Source of the DNA: Auanema rhodensis
Lineage: Eukaryota > Nematoda > Chromadorea > Rhabditida > Rhabditidae
NCBI GenBank assembly: GCA_964057225.1
Contig: OZ059895.1
Location: 6,324,001-6,388,000, forward strand
DNA length: 64,000 nucleotides
Direction of reading: 5' to 3'
The translations under genes and the position numbers were made by a program. This document shows, piece after piece, positions 49,111 through 61,271 of the stretch (positions within the stretch are counted from its first letter, which is position 1; each line of letters begins with the position of its first letter). The notes below the pieces were generated by a model. The model ran no database searches, had not been told where the DNA came from, and saw only the letters and a program-made list of their open reading frames with translations.

Positions 49111-51426
49111 AAAAAAGATTCATTCTTCTTTTCCTCGCCATATTTCTACTTCAAACAGTAAAGTTAAGAAAAATAAAATCAAAAACGACAAATGGTTGGA
49201 GAAACAAAAGTTATTCATGATGATCAAGAAAAAGTAAATAAAAAACAAAATTGTAAAAGAACCAATTGGATATTTCAAAGTTATTTTCTCAGAAATTATA
49301 TTCACTGGCCTTGACATCTCATTTTCTAAAGTTTTTTTGAATATTGTTTTCATTGTAGTTCTTAGAATAGTTGTTCATATATCTCTCTTGTCATCATAAT
49401 ATTTCAATTATTTCAAGTTCATGAGTCAAATATCCGATTCTTCGTTTATGCTTAGCTTGAGATTGAAAAGGATATGCTATGTTATAGATTGTTCCCTTTG
49501 TGATTCTACTCCAACATCATTTTCATTTGTTTCAACCTGAGACCTCACAAGGCATACACAGAGACAATGTAGAGAGAAAGCATGCGAGAAACTGATCATA
49601 CCCGATTGCTTTTCCAACTCTCCGTATCAGATATCATGTGCAAACGAGAATTTAGTATAATGCCAGAAGAAACACAAAAGTATACTTTCTAATACATTTA
49701 TAAATATGAAAAGTTCAACTTTTAAAGTTTCTTAAAACAACAGCATTAATTAATATATTTTAAGAAACTTTAAATATGAAATTTGTTGAATAAGTCTTTT
49801 CTTCCCAATAATATTATAAAGAAAAGAAAAGAAAGAAAGAAAGAAAGATGTAGAAGAGAATATAATTAAGTCAAATCTTTCTTCCAATCACCCCCCTCCC
49901 CTCCTTTTCCTTACTTCTCTTCTTATAGCATGCTCTTCTGTTAAAACATTTCTCAACGTTTTCACATCTTAGAACAATGCTGTAAGGTTCGTCTGATTGT
50001 GTATGACTTCGATAATAGAGCAGCATAAAGCATTTCTACAGCATTTTGTGATCTAATATCTCATTTGTCACACAGTTGTTGAACGGTACTTTAGATATAC
50101 AATGCCTCATTTGGCGACAGAAGTTCTATTGGGAAAATGCGAAATGGCAACATCTTCAAGATATATCTTCGTCTTCATCGCTGGTCCAACAAAGAATTGA
50201 CGACATCAAAGTATTACATTCATCAATGCAACCGACGTCCGAATGGCCAACTAATGAATACGGAACTGAATGAAGACATAGAAAAGAGAAAGAATCCGGA
50301 AACTTCCGCATTTCAAGCCTTTCAGCCTTGCGTCTTCGATTAAGCTGAATTTTGTGTGAAGTGAGAGCCAAATCAAGAGTCAAAAATGGGATTGTTTTCG
50401 ATTTTCGTTTTAAACAATTTCATTCAAATACACAGGATAAGGTAGGTGGGAAAATGACAACAAGAAACTTGAATCACAAATGGTTTTCGTTTGTTATAAT
50501 CGAAAACAAGCTTGAAGCTATTCAACTCTTGGACCTCTGAGCTACATCTTTCATGCTTAGATGACCCAACTGAATGAAATAGCTTCATGTAGCCGTTGGA
50601 CATTGTTACTCAAATGAAGCATCTTCATTTCCAAGTTGAAGCAAGATCGGAAACAAACAATTTCAAAGATTTCGGAGAAAAATGCTTTAATCACTTCATC
50701 TATGCTCGTTGCCTAAGGGCTTTTTTCATCAAAACTATGAAAAGGTTTAAACGAAACATAATGTAAAAGCATAGGTCAAGTTCCTCATTTAATTGGTAAA
50801 AGAAGAAAGCAGGAGAAAGGGTAGATAGAAGATGATGTTCTAACACTAAGCTAAGTGATGACTTCAATGAGTATGAATGGGAAAAGAGAATGGTATATTA
50901 GCTAAACGAATAATCAAATTGAGAGCTTAAAAGCCTTCTAAACTAGAAATTGAAATAGCTAATCATTGTCTTGAAATACATGAGACAACGAGATACAATA
51001 GCTATACTTATAGTATAAGAATCATTATATGATTCTTGAAGTTAAGATTTTCAATTGTATTCACATGAAATAAGAAATAGCAGAGCTTTGTTAGAACTAT
51101 GCTTGTCCCTTATACGCTGTGTCTCATGTCCCCGTTCGGCGTTCAAGTATGTGAAAGGATGTATGTGTATGAAACTCTTTTTTTTTAATTGTTGCCATAG
51201 AGAGTTGGATGCTGAATAACTAGAAATCACACTGAAAAGCCGTTGAACCATAAATTTCTGTATTGTTCAGTCAAGAGAGAATGAGAATTGGGGGTGCAAG
51301 GAGACATTTTCAGAATTTCCCTTTGTCCTTATATCGACATCATCGTTGTCGCCTTCCCTCTCCCGAAATGTTGAGATGATAGAAGGAAGAAAGAAAGAAA
51401 TAGAAACAAGATAGAGATATAAATAA

Positions 51427-51469
<43 letters not shown>

Positions 51470-54400
51470 AAGAGAGAGAGAATTGCTGATATTCTATTAG
51501 TAATGTTTTATGAGCAGTAGCACTAGTAGTAGCAACACGACATGTACTAATCTCATATTTTTCTTTCTTTTTCTTCTTCATAAAATACTTTCATAATATC
51601 TTAAATAGGAAATTCTAATGTTAATTCATCACGTTATAGCATCATAATTATCATTTCTAATAACACATAAACCGATAAATGATGTGCTGCTGGTTATATT
51701 ACATGCAACTTTAAAGTTTAGTTTATCGTATAAAACTTATATTTCAAATACAAGATCGAAGACATATTCGCGTTTTACTTCAAACAAATTTCATTTTTCT
51801 TTCTTTTCAAAGGATCTACTTTCTCTTCCTTCATCTCCCCTTTCATTCCCGCCCCTTTTCTTCGTAATCGTCCTTCATCTAAGGCATTCTAAGAGAATGT
51901 CGTTTCCTATTCAGGCTCATGATCAATGAGCTCTCTTAGATTACTTTAGTACCTGAACTTTCAACGATCTAAGAATAAAATTCATCTATCTCTCAATAGG
52001 TAAAACATATAAACATACACAGCACTTTCACAACAAAAGAAGAATGTTATGTGATGTGATGATGATGTGTTGATTTCTCATACATGGCACAACTATACCT
52101 TCAAGTTCAGAAATACTAATAGGGGGCAAACATATTAGTTGGAGATTCATGTTAATTAATTCAGAATCGTTTAAACTTTGCTAAGTTGTGATTGTTACAA
52201 CCCAACATCACTACTTCGCCCCTCAGTTTCAAAGAAGGTGGTCGTTGTATTAGTGTTGGCTGATGATGATGATGACGACGATCGTCGTCGTCGTCGTCTT
52301 AATACATCTCGATACCATCTCCAACCATAATTATCCATATTTTGCCTCTTTTTGCTAATAGCTTTTACTTTGAACGTAAGTATTAAGAAGTTTGAAAAAA
52401 CGAGAAAACGAGTTATTCTTCAATGAAGCAAAAGAAAAAAAGAAAAAATGGATGTCATCATCATTTGAAATGATGACGATGAGACATGGATGGATGGATA
52501 GATGGTCGTTGTTACAACTAGATGACAAAGTGTTGTGCTACCTCTTCAGTAGCGAAAGAAAGAAGAAACAGAAAGTATTCGGAAGCATGAATAGAATCAT
52601 TCAAAACACCTTCTAGAGGCCAATTGTCGTTATACTGGCAAAAAGGATTCTTTGTTGCTTTTGCAGATGATGATGATGATTATGAGGGCAGCTAGCATGA
52701 CGACAGTGAGTAGAATATTGAAGAGACAAAGGTGTTTATGATGATGGTAATGTCATCATCATTGACATCAATCTCAATACCTTTGACAGATCCATTCTCT
52801 AAGCTTTATAAAGTCAAAGAAGAGGAAAACATTAAAAAAATCATAAATAAGTTGTAAAGAATAGATGAAACAATGAAAAAGTAATAGAATGATGATGATA
52901 ATGCAAATTCATTCACATGATTGACTGACTGAAATTGAATAAACTCATATAATCTGTATTGTTCTTATATTTAATCAAAAAATTATGTTTCAAAAATTAT
53001 TAAAATAATTCAAATATGTAAAAATTAATATTTAAATTATTAAAAAAATATAAAATTATATGAAAACTTTGTTTTTCTACTCCTTATTCGTCTTTTGTTT
53101 CTGGAACATTTAAGCAGAACAAAATTTGTACAAATGATATAAAAGGAAAAAAAGACTGAGAACAAGATGCTTTAGCTCAACCTGCAGCATTATTTCTGAA
53201 AATTGCCTTTTACTTCTTCCCTTTTTCCTCATTTTCTGCTCTCAATCAGACAACAAAAGATAATTACAGGGTTATGGATGAGGTAAAGTAGCCGGGCAGT
53301 ATGCTCGTGTAATGCGAGAAAGAACAAAAAAAGATTCGTTGATGTTGGAGCAAGCAACTTGCTAGTTGGCAAGCCAACTCGAAAGGGTAATTACATGTGT
53401 GTCATGTGGCTGTGTGGCCATGTACGATATTAAAAGAACGACAACGAGGAAAAAAATTCGAATTTCCTGAATCTGAACTGATGGAAAGGTTGAGCAATAG
53501 TTGAAGCATATGTAAGGATATATTAAACTTATAAAACTTTCTAAGAAATCAGCCACAATTCGCAAGTGCAATATGGAAATTCACAAATTGGAGTATTGAG
53601 TATTCTGAGCAAAATGATTTAACGGATGTCGTCAAACGTTCGGCCAAAATATTCAAAAATGAGGAAACACAAGACAAAAGTGAAAGATTTTGTTGAGAAT
53701 AATGAAGCGTTGAAAGAAAGAGAGGAAGAAAGATGATGAAGCACACGAAAAGCAGACGAAGTTTCAAGATGTGCGTGCATCAAGCTTGAAGAAAAAAAAC
53801 AGAAAATGATGTTCAACGAAGGATATGACATGGAATTCAGTATAGTATATACTTCACATCCGTTTTTTGCCATCTATCTTGCCATTTTTAGATCTTTCTT
53901 GATCTAGCTTTTGCCTCTCTCTACATATCTCTTTACTATGCCGTTGTCCAACTAGCCACCAAACAGAAGAGGTTCAAATGAAAAACAGAAATAAAAACGG
54001 CATAGAAGATGTAACCGATTGAGCAAAAACAACAGCGAGAACAGCCGGAACACAAGGTGGAAGATGGTGAGAATAACGAAACCGACTCACAACAGCAGAG
54101 TTATGTATGCAAGTAAATCTTCAGAGAGAAAGAGTGAAAGAAACATGAGGCGAACATTCTGGGGAGAGAATGTTGAGCAGCATGGAAATGCAAATTGAGC
54201 TCTGAACGGACATTGGCAGAAGAAGATGAACAGGATAAAACCAAAACCAAACACACAGAGATGCTTAGCGGATGAAAAATAAATTTTTCTTTCTTAAAAA
54301 AAGTCAAATGTAATACGGAAGTTTGCTGTTCCAACAGTGGATTCTATAGATTTTCGACTTTTTCTTCAGTCTGCTCGGATGATTTAGATTTAGATTGATG

Positions 54401-55440
54401 AACAGAGACTTAAAACGTGGGATGTTCAGAAACACGGAAATTCACAAAGAAGTAATATAATCATTGAGCTTACAGTTCGTTAGCTGACTTGCATCCTTCA
54501 GCATTTCACGATAAGAATCGCGTGTTGACGTGAATTCTGAGAACATCTTCACATTCCATATGATATCCTTCTCCTTTTGTACCAAATTTTTGATTGTTGA
54601 CAAGGAAAAATAGCATTCACTACGCCCGACGCCACCACCATGTACTGCTTCATCGTTAAATAGAAAATAGAAGTGATGCCAGCCGAAAGTTCTCGTAATT
54701 TCGCGAACTAAATAGCCTAGCGTTCGATAACTGCCCATCATACGGGTGAGCAATGGAAAATTCTTTCGATCCCCTAACTCATCAACCAAGGCTGTTGTCG
54801 TGAAGACAGGCACGCCGCCGTACCAGAACGTTGACATCCGAGCTACAGGAGCCAGTGCATACACGTAAGCTATACCCATAACTGCATCGACAGAACGATT
54901 ACAGTAATGATCGACAACGCGTTGCGGTCCAACGGAATCGGACAGCTCCGTGTTCTCATACGTAACACGCAGAGCACCTTTAGGCAGAAGACCGTGACGT
55001 TGTGTTACATCTTCAATAGCTACATCAAATACAGGCTGACTTTTGGCTATAGTTAACAGGAATGGGTTGCGAGCCTTGGAGCCTTCATCGACAGGCAAGC
55101 CAACAACGATATCCAAAGGAAATCGAGGAGAGATGTAGTAATCAAAGGAATTAGCATCAACGAGTGGCACATACAGAAGGAGTATAAGAAATAGTGTGGG
55201 TAAGGCCAGCGTGGATGCCCTGGAAGGTGAGCGAGACCCGGCAACTGAGCTGAACCACTGAAGTATCGAAGGAGAAGCTAAGCGTCGAACGCCGTGATGA
55301 CGTCGAGAAAAGAATGCAAATGGAACTAAAAGATGAATAACGAGATATAGAAGGAATAGGAATAGTAGCAAAGATAGCAGGTGAATTAGGTGAGCCAGTG
55401 AAAAGAGGAATACAGTGAAATCGTCTAGACAATAGGTCAT
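39375..55440 (-). CDS. gcy-28: Receptor guanylate cyclase, GCY-28 / natriuretic-peptide-receptor type
   Basis: Single-pass receptor that makes cGMP. The large first exon holds the proposed ATG at 55440, a hydrophobic leader ([20 protein letters not shown], about 55150-55210) and the ligand-binding domain ([55 protein letters not shown]). After a 6,217 bp intron come [16 protein letters not shown] (48142-48256), a short exon near 46510-46620, and exons ending [20 protein letters not shown] (membrane span, about 45430-45490). Four phase-0 juxtamembrane exons follow. The kinase homology domain has VAIKKLN, a degenerate HRD ([10 protein letters not shown]) and VTDFGLHN. A dimerisation helix ([18 protein letters not shown]) leads to the cyclase domain: [61 protein letters not shown], with the Glu and Cys typical of GTP specificity. 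It ends FGAEFRD. Start and short exons are less certain than the rest. Confidence 0.93.
42021..42167 (-). other. Juxtamembrane phase-0 exon of gcy-28 (49 codons)
   Basis: Bounded by TTTTCAG and GTCAGC. Encodes a Ser/Lys-rich stretch ([20 protein letters not shown]) between the membrane span and kinase homology domain. The length is divisible by three and both edges fall between codons, so it can be skipped without a frame change. Confidence 0.75.
42988..43007 (+). repeat. AC microsatellite in a gcy-28 intron
   Basis: Ten perfect AC dinucleotides. Confidence 0.9.
43389..43427 (-). other. Micro-exon of gcy-28 (13 codons, phase 0)
   Basis: Encodes [13 protein letters not shown] between TTTTCAG and GTATGT. 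Symmetric and isolated in a long intron, so a good candidate for alternative inclusion. Confidence 0.7.
44252..44356 (-). other. Basic juxtamembrane exon of gcy-28 (35 codons, phase 0)
   Basis: Begins after TGTTTCAG with [20 protein letters not shown] and ends SSANSDK before GTTCGT. A second possible donor about 35 bp downstream would lengthen it. The length is 105 bases with codon-aligned borders. Confidence 0.7.
47657..47698 (+). repeat. TC microsatellite in a gcy-28 intron
   Basis: About 21 TC units. The transcript strand carries (GA)n here, opposite to the other dinucleotide tracts in this gene. Confidence 0.93.
49011..49107 (+). repeat. Compound GATA / GA microsatellite in the gcy-28 first intron
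   Basis: GATA tetranucleotides grade into GAGATA and then pure GA over nearly 100 bases, suggesting stepwise slippage from a GATA seed. Confidence 0.92.
51427..51481 (+). repeat. GA microsatellite in the gcy-28 first intron
   Basis: GA repeats of about 55 bases with a few AAAG interruptions at the edges. Confidence 0.92.
52262..52299 (+). repeat. Palindromic triplet repeat (GAT/GAC)n-ATC-(GTC)n
   Basis: Four GAT units pass into GACGACGATCGTCGTCGTCG and further GTC units. The centre is a perfect inverted repeat made only of triplets, so a single strand can fold into a hairpin. Confidence 0.9.
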
Positions 55441-56290
55441 GACTTCTGAGCCATTGTCGGCCTGTTGTGGCTCCTGATGGGCCACGAAGCTCAGAGCAGC
55501 AACAGAGAGAGAGCAGTAACTGCAGCCGCAGCAGAAGCAGAGAATAGGATTTTGGGAGGCGGAGGAAAGAAGGAAAGAAGGAAAGAGAGAGATAGGGGAG
55601 GGGTAGCAAAGCGAAACGAATGCTTGGAGGAGCAAGAGGAGAAGAGTAGAAGAGTGATTACGCTAGAGTAGGAGAGAGGTAGAGAAAGAAAGAGGGAGAG
55701 AAGGCTTGCTTCAGCGGCCCTACTCGTCAACCACCAGCAGTCAGCCACGCCTCTTCGGTCTTCTCGTAGTTGTCATTCTAGTTGCCAGAGTTGTTCGTTC
55801 TTGAGCGGAAGTCACAAGTTAGTATTGTTCTCAGAGATTGATCGCTAGCATAACCCTAAATCGAAAACAGGCTGTCCAAGTAATCGGATGCAAGATTAGG
55901 TTGGAAACGATGCTAGTCGAAGTAAAGCTTAAAGTCTGAGCATGAAATATATCAAAAAAGCTCTGTTTGAAGAGGATAGATATAAACTGCTGAGAGTGAA
56001 TTTCAAATAATTGTGAGATATAGCATTAGAAATATGGATAATAACATCAAATAATAGTTCATCAGGAAAATATATGTCATTGATCAGTTAATACTCATTT
56101 CAAAAGCTGCATCGAGGGATTTAACATCTTCATCAGCTAAGATGAATATATGAAATCGATGAAGATTATGAATTTTTTTATTCAAAATGAATGTGATTGG
56201 AGGTTTTTCATATGTTTAAATCAACCAAAATCTATACACAACTGCTTGTATTGAAGAAGCTTTCGCTTTACTCAACCCTTAGCTTTAGTT

Positions 56291-56348
56291 GTCATCATCA
56301 TCATCATCATCATCATCATCACGTCGTCATCATCCTCATCATCATCAT
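56291..56348 (+). repeat. CAT triplet microsatellite
   Basis: About nine perfect CAT units, then CGT and CCT variants and four more CAT units. Confidence 0.9.
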
Positions 56349-56421
56349 GAACACTAGCAGTAGTAATGCTAGTAACAGTAGAAAATTCAAAATGATTGAA
56401 TATATAGAATAGTCCTTACTC

Positions 56422-56460
56422 TACATCATCATCATCATCATCATCACCATCATCATCATC
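56422..56460 (+). repeat. Second CAT triplet microsatellite
   Basis: About twelve CAT/ATC units with one CAC variant, 75 bp from the previous one, suggesting a common origin. Confidence 0.9.
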
Positions 56461-59400
56461 CTTCATATTTTTCATTATTTTGTGTTATTTTAATTTTAAA
56501 TTTTACGAATAGTTAAGATATATTATATCAAATAACTAAATTATTTCATATAATTCAATCAATTGAGTTGTCTCTTAAGGTTTCTTCGTCTACCCCTTTA
56601 TTCATTCTTTCCTTCCTTATTTATTTGCCAATTTTCCATTTTCAGTAGAATATTTTCCAAAGTTTCAATAGGAAATTCCTTCTCAATATGTTTCAAATTT
56701 TCGAGAAGCGATTAGAAAATGCTTTAACATTGACATAATAAGTTGTAAAATGCCTTATTGAGCTTAAAGCTCATCATTAATACTGGCTATACTATACATA
56801 ATAATTATAAATATTGTAATAATCTATTTTATAAATTTCAATTACTGTAAATATTATTATTAAATGCTTTGTTATTACTAAAGCTTATAACAACAATTCA
56901 AATAATAAAAAAAGGATGAATGTTCTCATTTTTTTGGGTAAAAACTAATGAAAGAGTAAGCAATATTTACTAATTTGACCGTCAAAAAAGAGAAAAAATT
57001 ATCTGAGATGTGCTATCACAAAACAAATGTCCAGTATTTGTTCTTTTTTTTGTCACCAAAATTCAACCGAAATTTGTTTTTAATTAGAACTTTGGAAAAA
57101 AAACCGAAAAAGTTCGGCTTTTTTAGAAAAAACATAAGCAGAAGGATGAATAAATAGTTAGAGGAACATGTGAACTACCTACTGTCACTTTCAGCTTTCA
57201 GTTTCAGCTTCGTGGGTGAAAAACTGAAATTTAGGAAAAACACAAATAGTTTAGTAAGGAGTCTGAATGTTTGATTTCTGGTATATGCATGACCGGATCA
57301 TTTAACCCATAACTTGTAGTATGAGTATGGATGTCTCAAGGTTAGTGGTTTGTAAGCAATCTCTCCGGAATACGTCGTCATCTTCACATTCAAAACAACA
57401 ACTTTAGTTACATAAGATATGTATTATATATATATATTTCTCTATACGGAAAGCAAGTTGACGCCGCCTGGATAGCCTGGCAGCCATCCAAGTAGAAAAA
57501 CGGGGCACAAAGGACGAGATTATTAGATTAGCACGAGACAGAAGATGCTTCAACGAAAAGGAATAGTTAAAGTTGAAGAAGACGAAGAAGAAGAAGATGC
57601 CGAGGTTGAAACCGAAGATGAAACAGAATGATATTGAAACTAAATGAATAGGGAGAGAGATTTAGAGACAAAAGTGATGGCTACAATGGCATCAGAAACA
57701 GAAAAACGCTAAATCGTTGTCGTCAATGCAAAACGAAAGATATAACCAAGATTCCTCTAACGAAAAATTAACGAACTGATTCCAAAAAGAATTAAAGAAC
57801 TTATTGGGAAGAACTGCTGTTGAGGGGGTTTTCGAACGAGTAACTAAGCTTCTCGTCTAGCGTCATTGTTTTTCTTTGTTTTCATCTTAGTATCTACTCC
57901 ATCAGATTTTATTGCTTTTCATTTATTTTTCTCATCCATCCATCCTTTTAAGCATATCGCTAAATAAATCCTGAGAAAAACTTTGATGATGATAGAAAAG
58001 TAGAGAAGAAGAAGTAGGACAAATTCAAAATGAATGTAGTATTCACCCTCACAACTTTATATGTTTCTTCACTCCTCTCTCTCTTTCTCTCTCTTTCTTT
58101 TACTCCACGCAGTAGCACGAAGAAATTAAGCATGACAGCTAAAGATGCAGCTAAGAGTTTCCGCTCACTGCAGTAGTTCTTCCTGTCCGAATCGTTCTTT
58201 CCTTATAAGGAAAGTGAGGACAATTGAATTGTGATTCTCTCTTTCTCCAATTTGCGAGCTTGACGATATCGAAATAGAGCAAGCAGGGCACAATGAAAGG
58301 AAAAGGAACATGAGGATAAAGATAATGATGAACATTATAGACAAGATGTCTTCAATATGAAGTCATGTGCATCAACATCACTTGTTGCTCTGTTTTACCT
58401 GCTATTCGTCATTTTCTTGTTTTTCCATTAACCGTTTTGAATTTTCAATCAAAAAACATAGAATAATGACCTTTTAGCCGAGCGAAGTTCCGAAGCCATC
58501 CATTTGATGTCTTAACTCAAAGTAAGATAGGAAACTCATAAGCTGTTTTCATTTCCTTTCCAGCCTTTTTCATTTATACTTACTTTATATGAAACATCTG
58601 AATCTGATAGATAGCCAGATAAATAGATACAGACTGCTTCATAACAAATCATTTTATGACAGAAAATATAACTTTTGAATCAAATTTTTCTTTCAATCAA
58701 GTGCTCGTCTGTACACGTTGCGGACAGTGTTGATGCCACACAACTCGAGCAAGAGCATGAAAACGAGGAAGGGAATATGAATAAGGAAGAAAAGAATAAG
58801 TAAAAGAGGGTGAAAGAGGGTAGAAAAGAGAAAAGATAAATATATAAAGAGAAAGGAAGTGTAGAAGAGCAACGGAAAAAAATTGTGTTGCGACGACACA
58901 CAATAGAGCCCCCAAGAGAATAACGCAATAGTGGCAATGCCAATTCACAAGGGTAATCCATGAATCGAAATTATGTACTAGGATCGTCCTTTTTCCTTTT
59001 TTTCCTCAAGGAAACTCTTATAACTTTCTTATAGATAAATAGAAAGAGTGCAGGGAAGACAAGACCAAATTATAAGTTAAATGATTGCTTTATGAAGTGG
59101 CTTTTTCATGTGTAAGTTATACCAAAATAGGGTAAAAAGCTAGCGCAAGCAGCAAATAATCTCATGCTGCTGTTAGTAGCGTTGTGACTGCTCGTGTTTC
59201 TTCATTTATCTTCCGGAATTGAAAACAAAATTCGGAGGTCAATTGAGTTTTTCTTGGAAAGAAAAACAAGTCACTGGGTACCGATGGTTTTTGGTGGCAA
59301 AGCAAAAGCTAGCAACTTGCACGGCAGATTTCTCTACAACACGGCCGCCTTGAATATAATTCAAGATTGTGAAACAAAATAGGAAGGGACTGAAAAAGCC

Positions 59401-61181
59401 ATGTATGGTAGCTCTCTCTCTCTATCTTCCCTATTCTAGTACTGTGTTGTAGACAATTTTCAAGCAAATAGAGAAATACTCAAAACTTGGATTACACAGA
59501 AAATATAATTTTTACTTTACTCTTCGCTAATAAAATCAAAGACAAACACTTTCAAGAGTATTGCCAGAAGCTTTATATGTCAGCCTTAAAGCCGTTTAAC
59601 GTTATTCGTACTTACATCTATCGTCACAAACTTCATCATCACCTCATATAATTGCTTTAAGTCAAAGCATTTTCTTGTGACAACGTTGATCGAAAAGTCA
59701 AAGTTTTAAAAGAAAAGATGTTTTATAGAAGAAAACTAGTAGCAATGTCTTTCTCTTTTCTTTGAATAAATTCTATTTGGAGCATTACAAAGAATTTTCC
59801 ATTTTAAGGGAACATATAAGCATATACATCTTTAGCTTTTCTAACTTTTGTTGATTTGGCTTTCATTTGTCAACATTCAAGTCTATTTAATCATCCAAAT
59901 ACACACAATCTTCATATTGAAACAAATGCATTAAAGACAGAAATAGAAGAGTACAAAGCTTTATGCTTGATATTGTGAACATCCATTTGAAAGATAACTC
60001 CAAAATCGACAAAAACTCGACTGCATTTCCGGCAAAAAAAAAAAGAAAAAAATGATGAATATATCTAACATCTCAAAGTTTAATGTTAGAAAATGCTTAG
60101 CAAGATAAGGAAAAACTGTGAATGTCTAAATCTCAAAGACCACATGTTTTTGTAAAAAAATTTTGTTTTTTTCCATCCGGATCATTGAGAACAATTTTTA
60201 AAAAAAAAATTGTATTTCTCGTCATTTGATGAATATGATGAAGATAATTATATTTTACTAAGCGATGCTTGACTCCATCTTCATAAGTGAGCAAAAAAAA
60301 ATGAGAGCAGCATGTACATGCTTGAGCGTGAGCCAAGTTCAGAGAAGAGAGGGAGAGAGGGAGAGAAAGTAGTAGTAGTAGTAGAATTACAAAGAGAAAA
60401 AAGTAAATGAAAGTTATAAAGAATAATAATTATTGGCTTTTGTTATAACTATCATGAAAAATGGAAAAAAAATTATATCTATTTGTATTATATAGGCTAA
60501 TATGTGTATTATGGTAAATTAATTATTTGTTCTTTATATAATATTTTCCTTTTTTTTTCTTTAAAGAATTAATTATTATTATAATTAATTAATTTATAAT
60601 AAATTCTTATAAAATCTTTTTCTTTTTATATTATTTCCCTCTCTTCTTTTAGTACTTTCTTCATCCCTCTTATCAATACCCTACAATGAATGCCTATCAC
60701 GGATGCGAGAAAACGTCAAAAAAAACAGAACATCCCAAAGAGAGAAAGAAAGAAAGAAAGAGAGTCAGAGGTTGAAGAGAGGCAGGATACCAGAGGCTTT
60801 TGACAGCTTGTTTCTTATCAGAGTAGCTAAGGTATCTAACATGTATATACACTTACAGTTAATCTTTGCAATTTCTTTTTTTATCTCCAATATTGCCCCC
60901 CTCTTTCTTGTTCACTGTATTCGTCTTCTTCTTTTAGGATGTTTATCGTTTTCCCTATATTCTTCACTCTTTTTCTGTATCTTTTGCAAAGACCGGAAGA
61001 CAACTAGACCAAGAGATGATGCTACGAGGGAAAAGGGAAAAAGAAAACGTAAAAACGAGGTAACCAAAGAGATAGAGAGAAGAAGAAACTGTAAAATAGG
61101 TGCGAAGTTCAGAACAATACGTGTTTCAAGTTGGCTGCTAATGTTATATTGCTCAGGAATCAGTAACCATTAGAAAGAAAT

Positions 61182-61184
<3 letters not shown>

Positions 61185-61268
<84 letters not shown>
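61185..61268 (+). repeat. GA microsatellite in two blocks
   Basis: Two long GA runs split by AAAGATATA, together about 84 bases. Confidence 0.93.

Positions 61269-61271
<3 letters not shown>

Noticed and set aside
58680-58961. Overlapping minus-strand frames rich in Phe, Ser and Leu
   Set aside because: Three frames are open together across a purine-rich plus strand (GAAAGAGGG-like), which is a composition effect, not coding.
60703-61173. 156-codon plus-strand open frame starting with ATG
   Set aside because: The frame begins and ends in purine-rich simple sequence that encodes Lys/Arg/Glu runs in several frames, with a hydrophobic middle from T-rich DNA. No domain, splice signals or codon bias.
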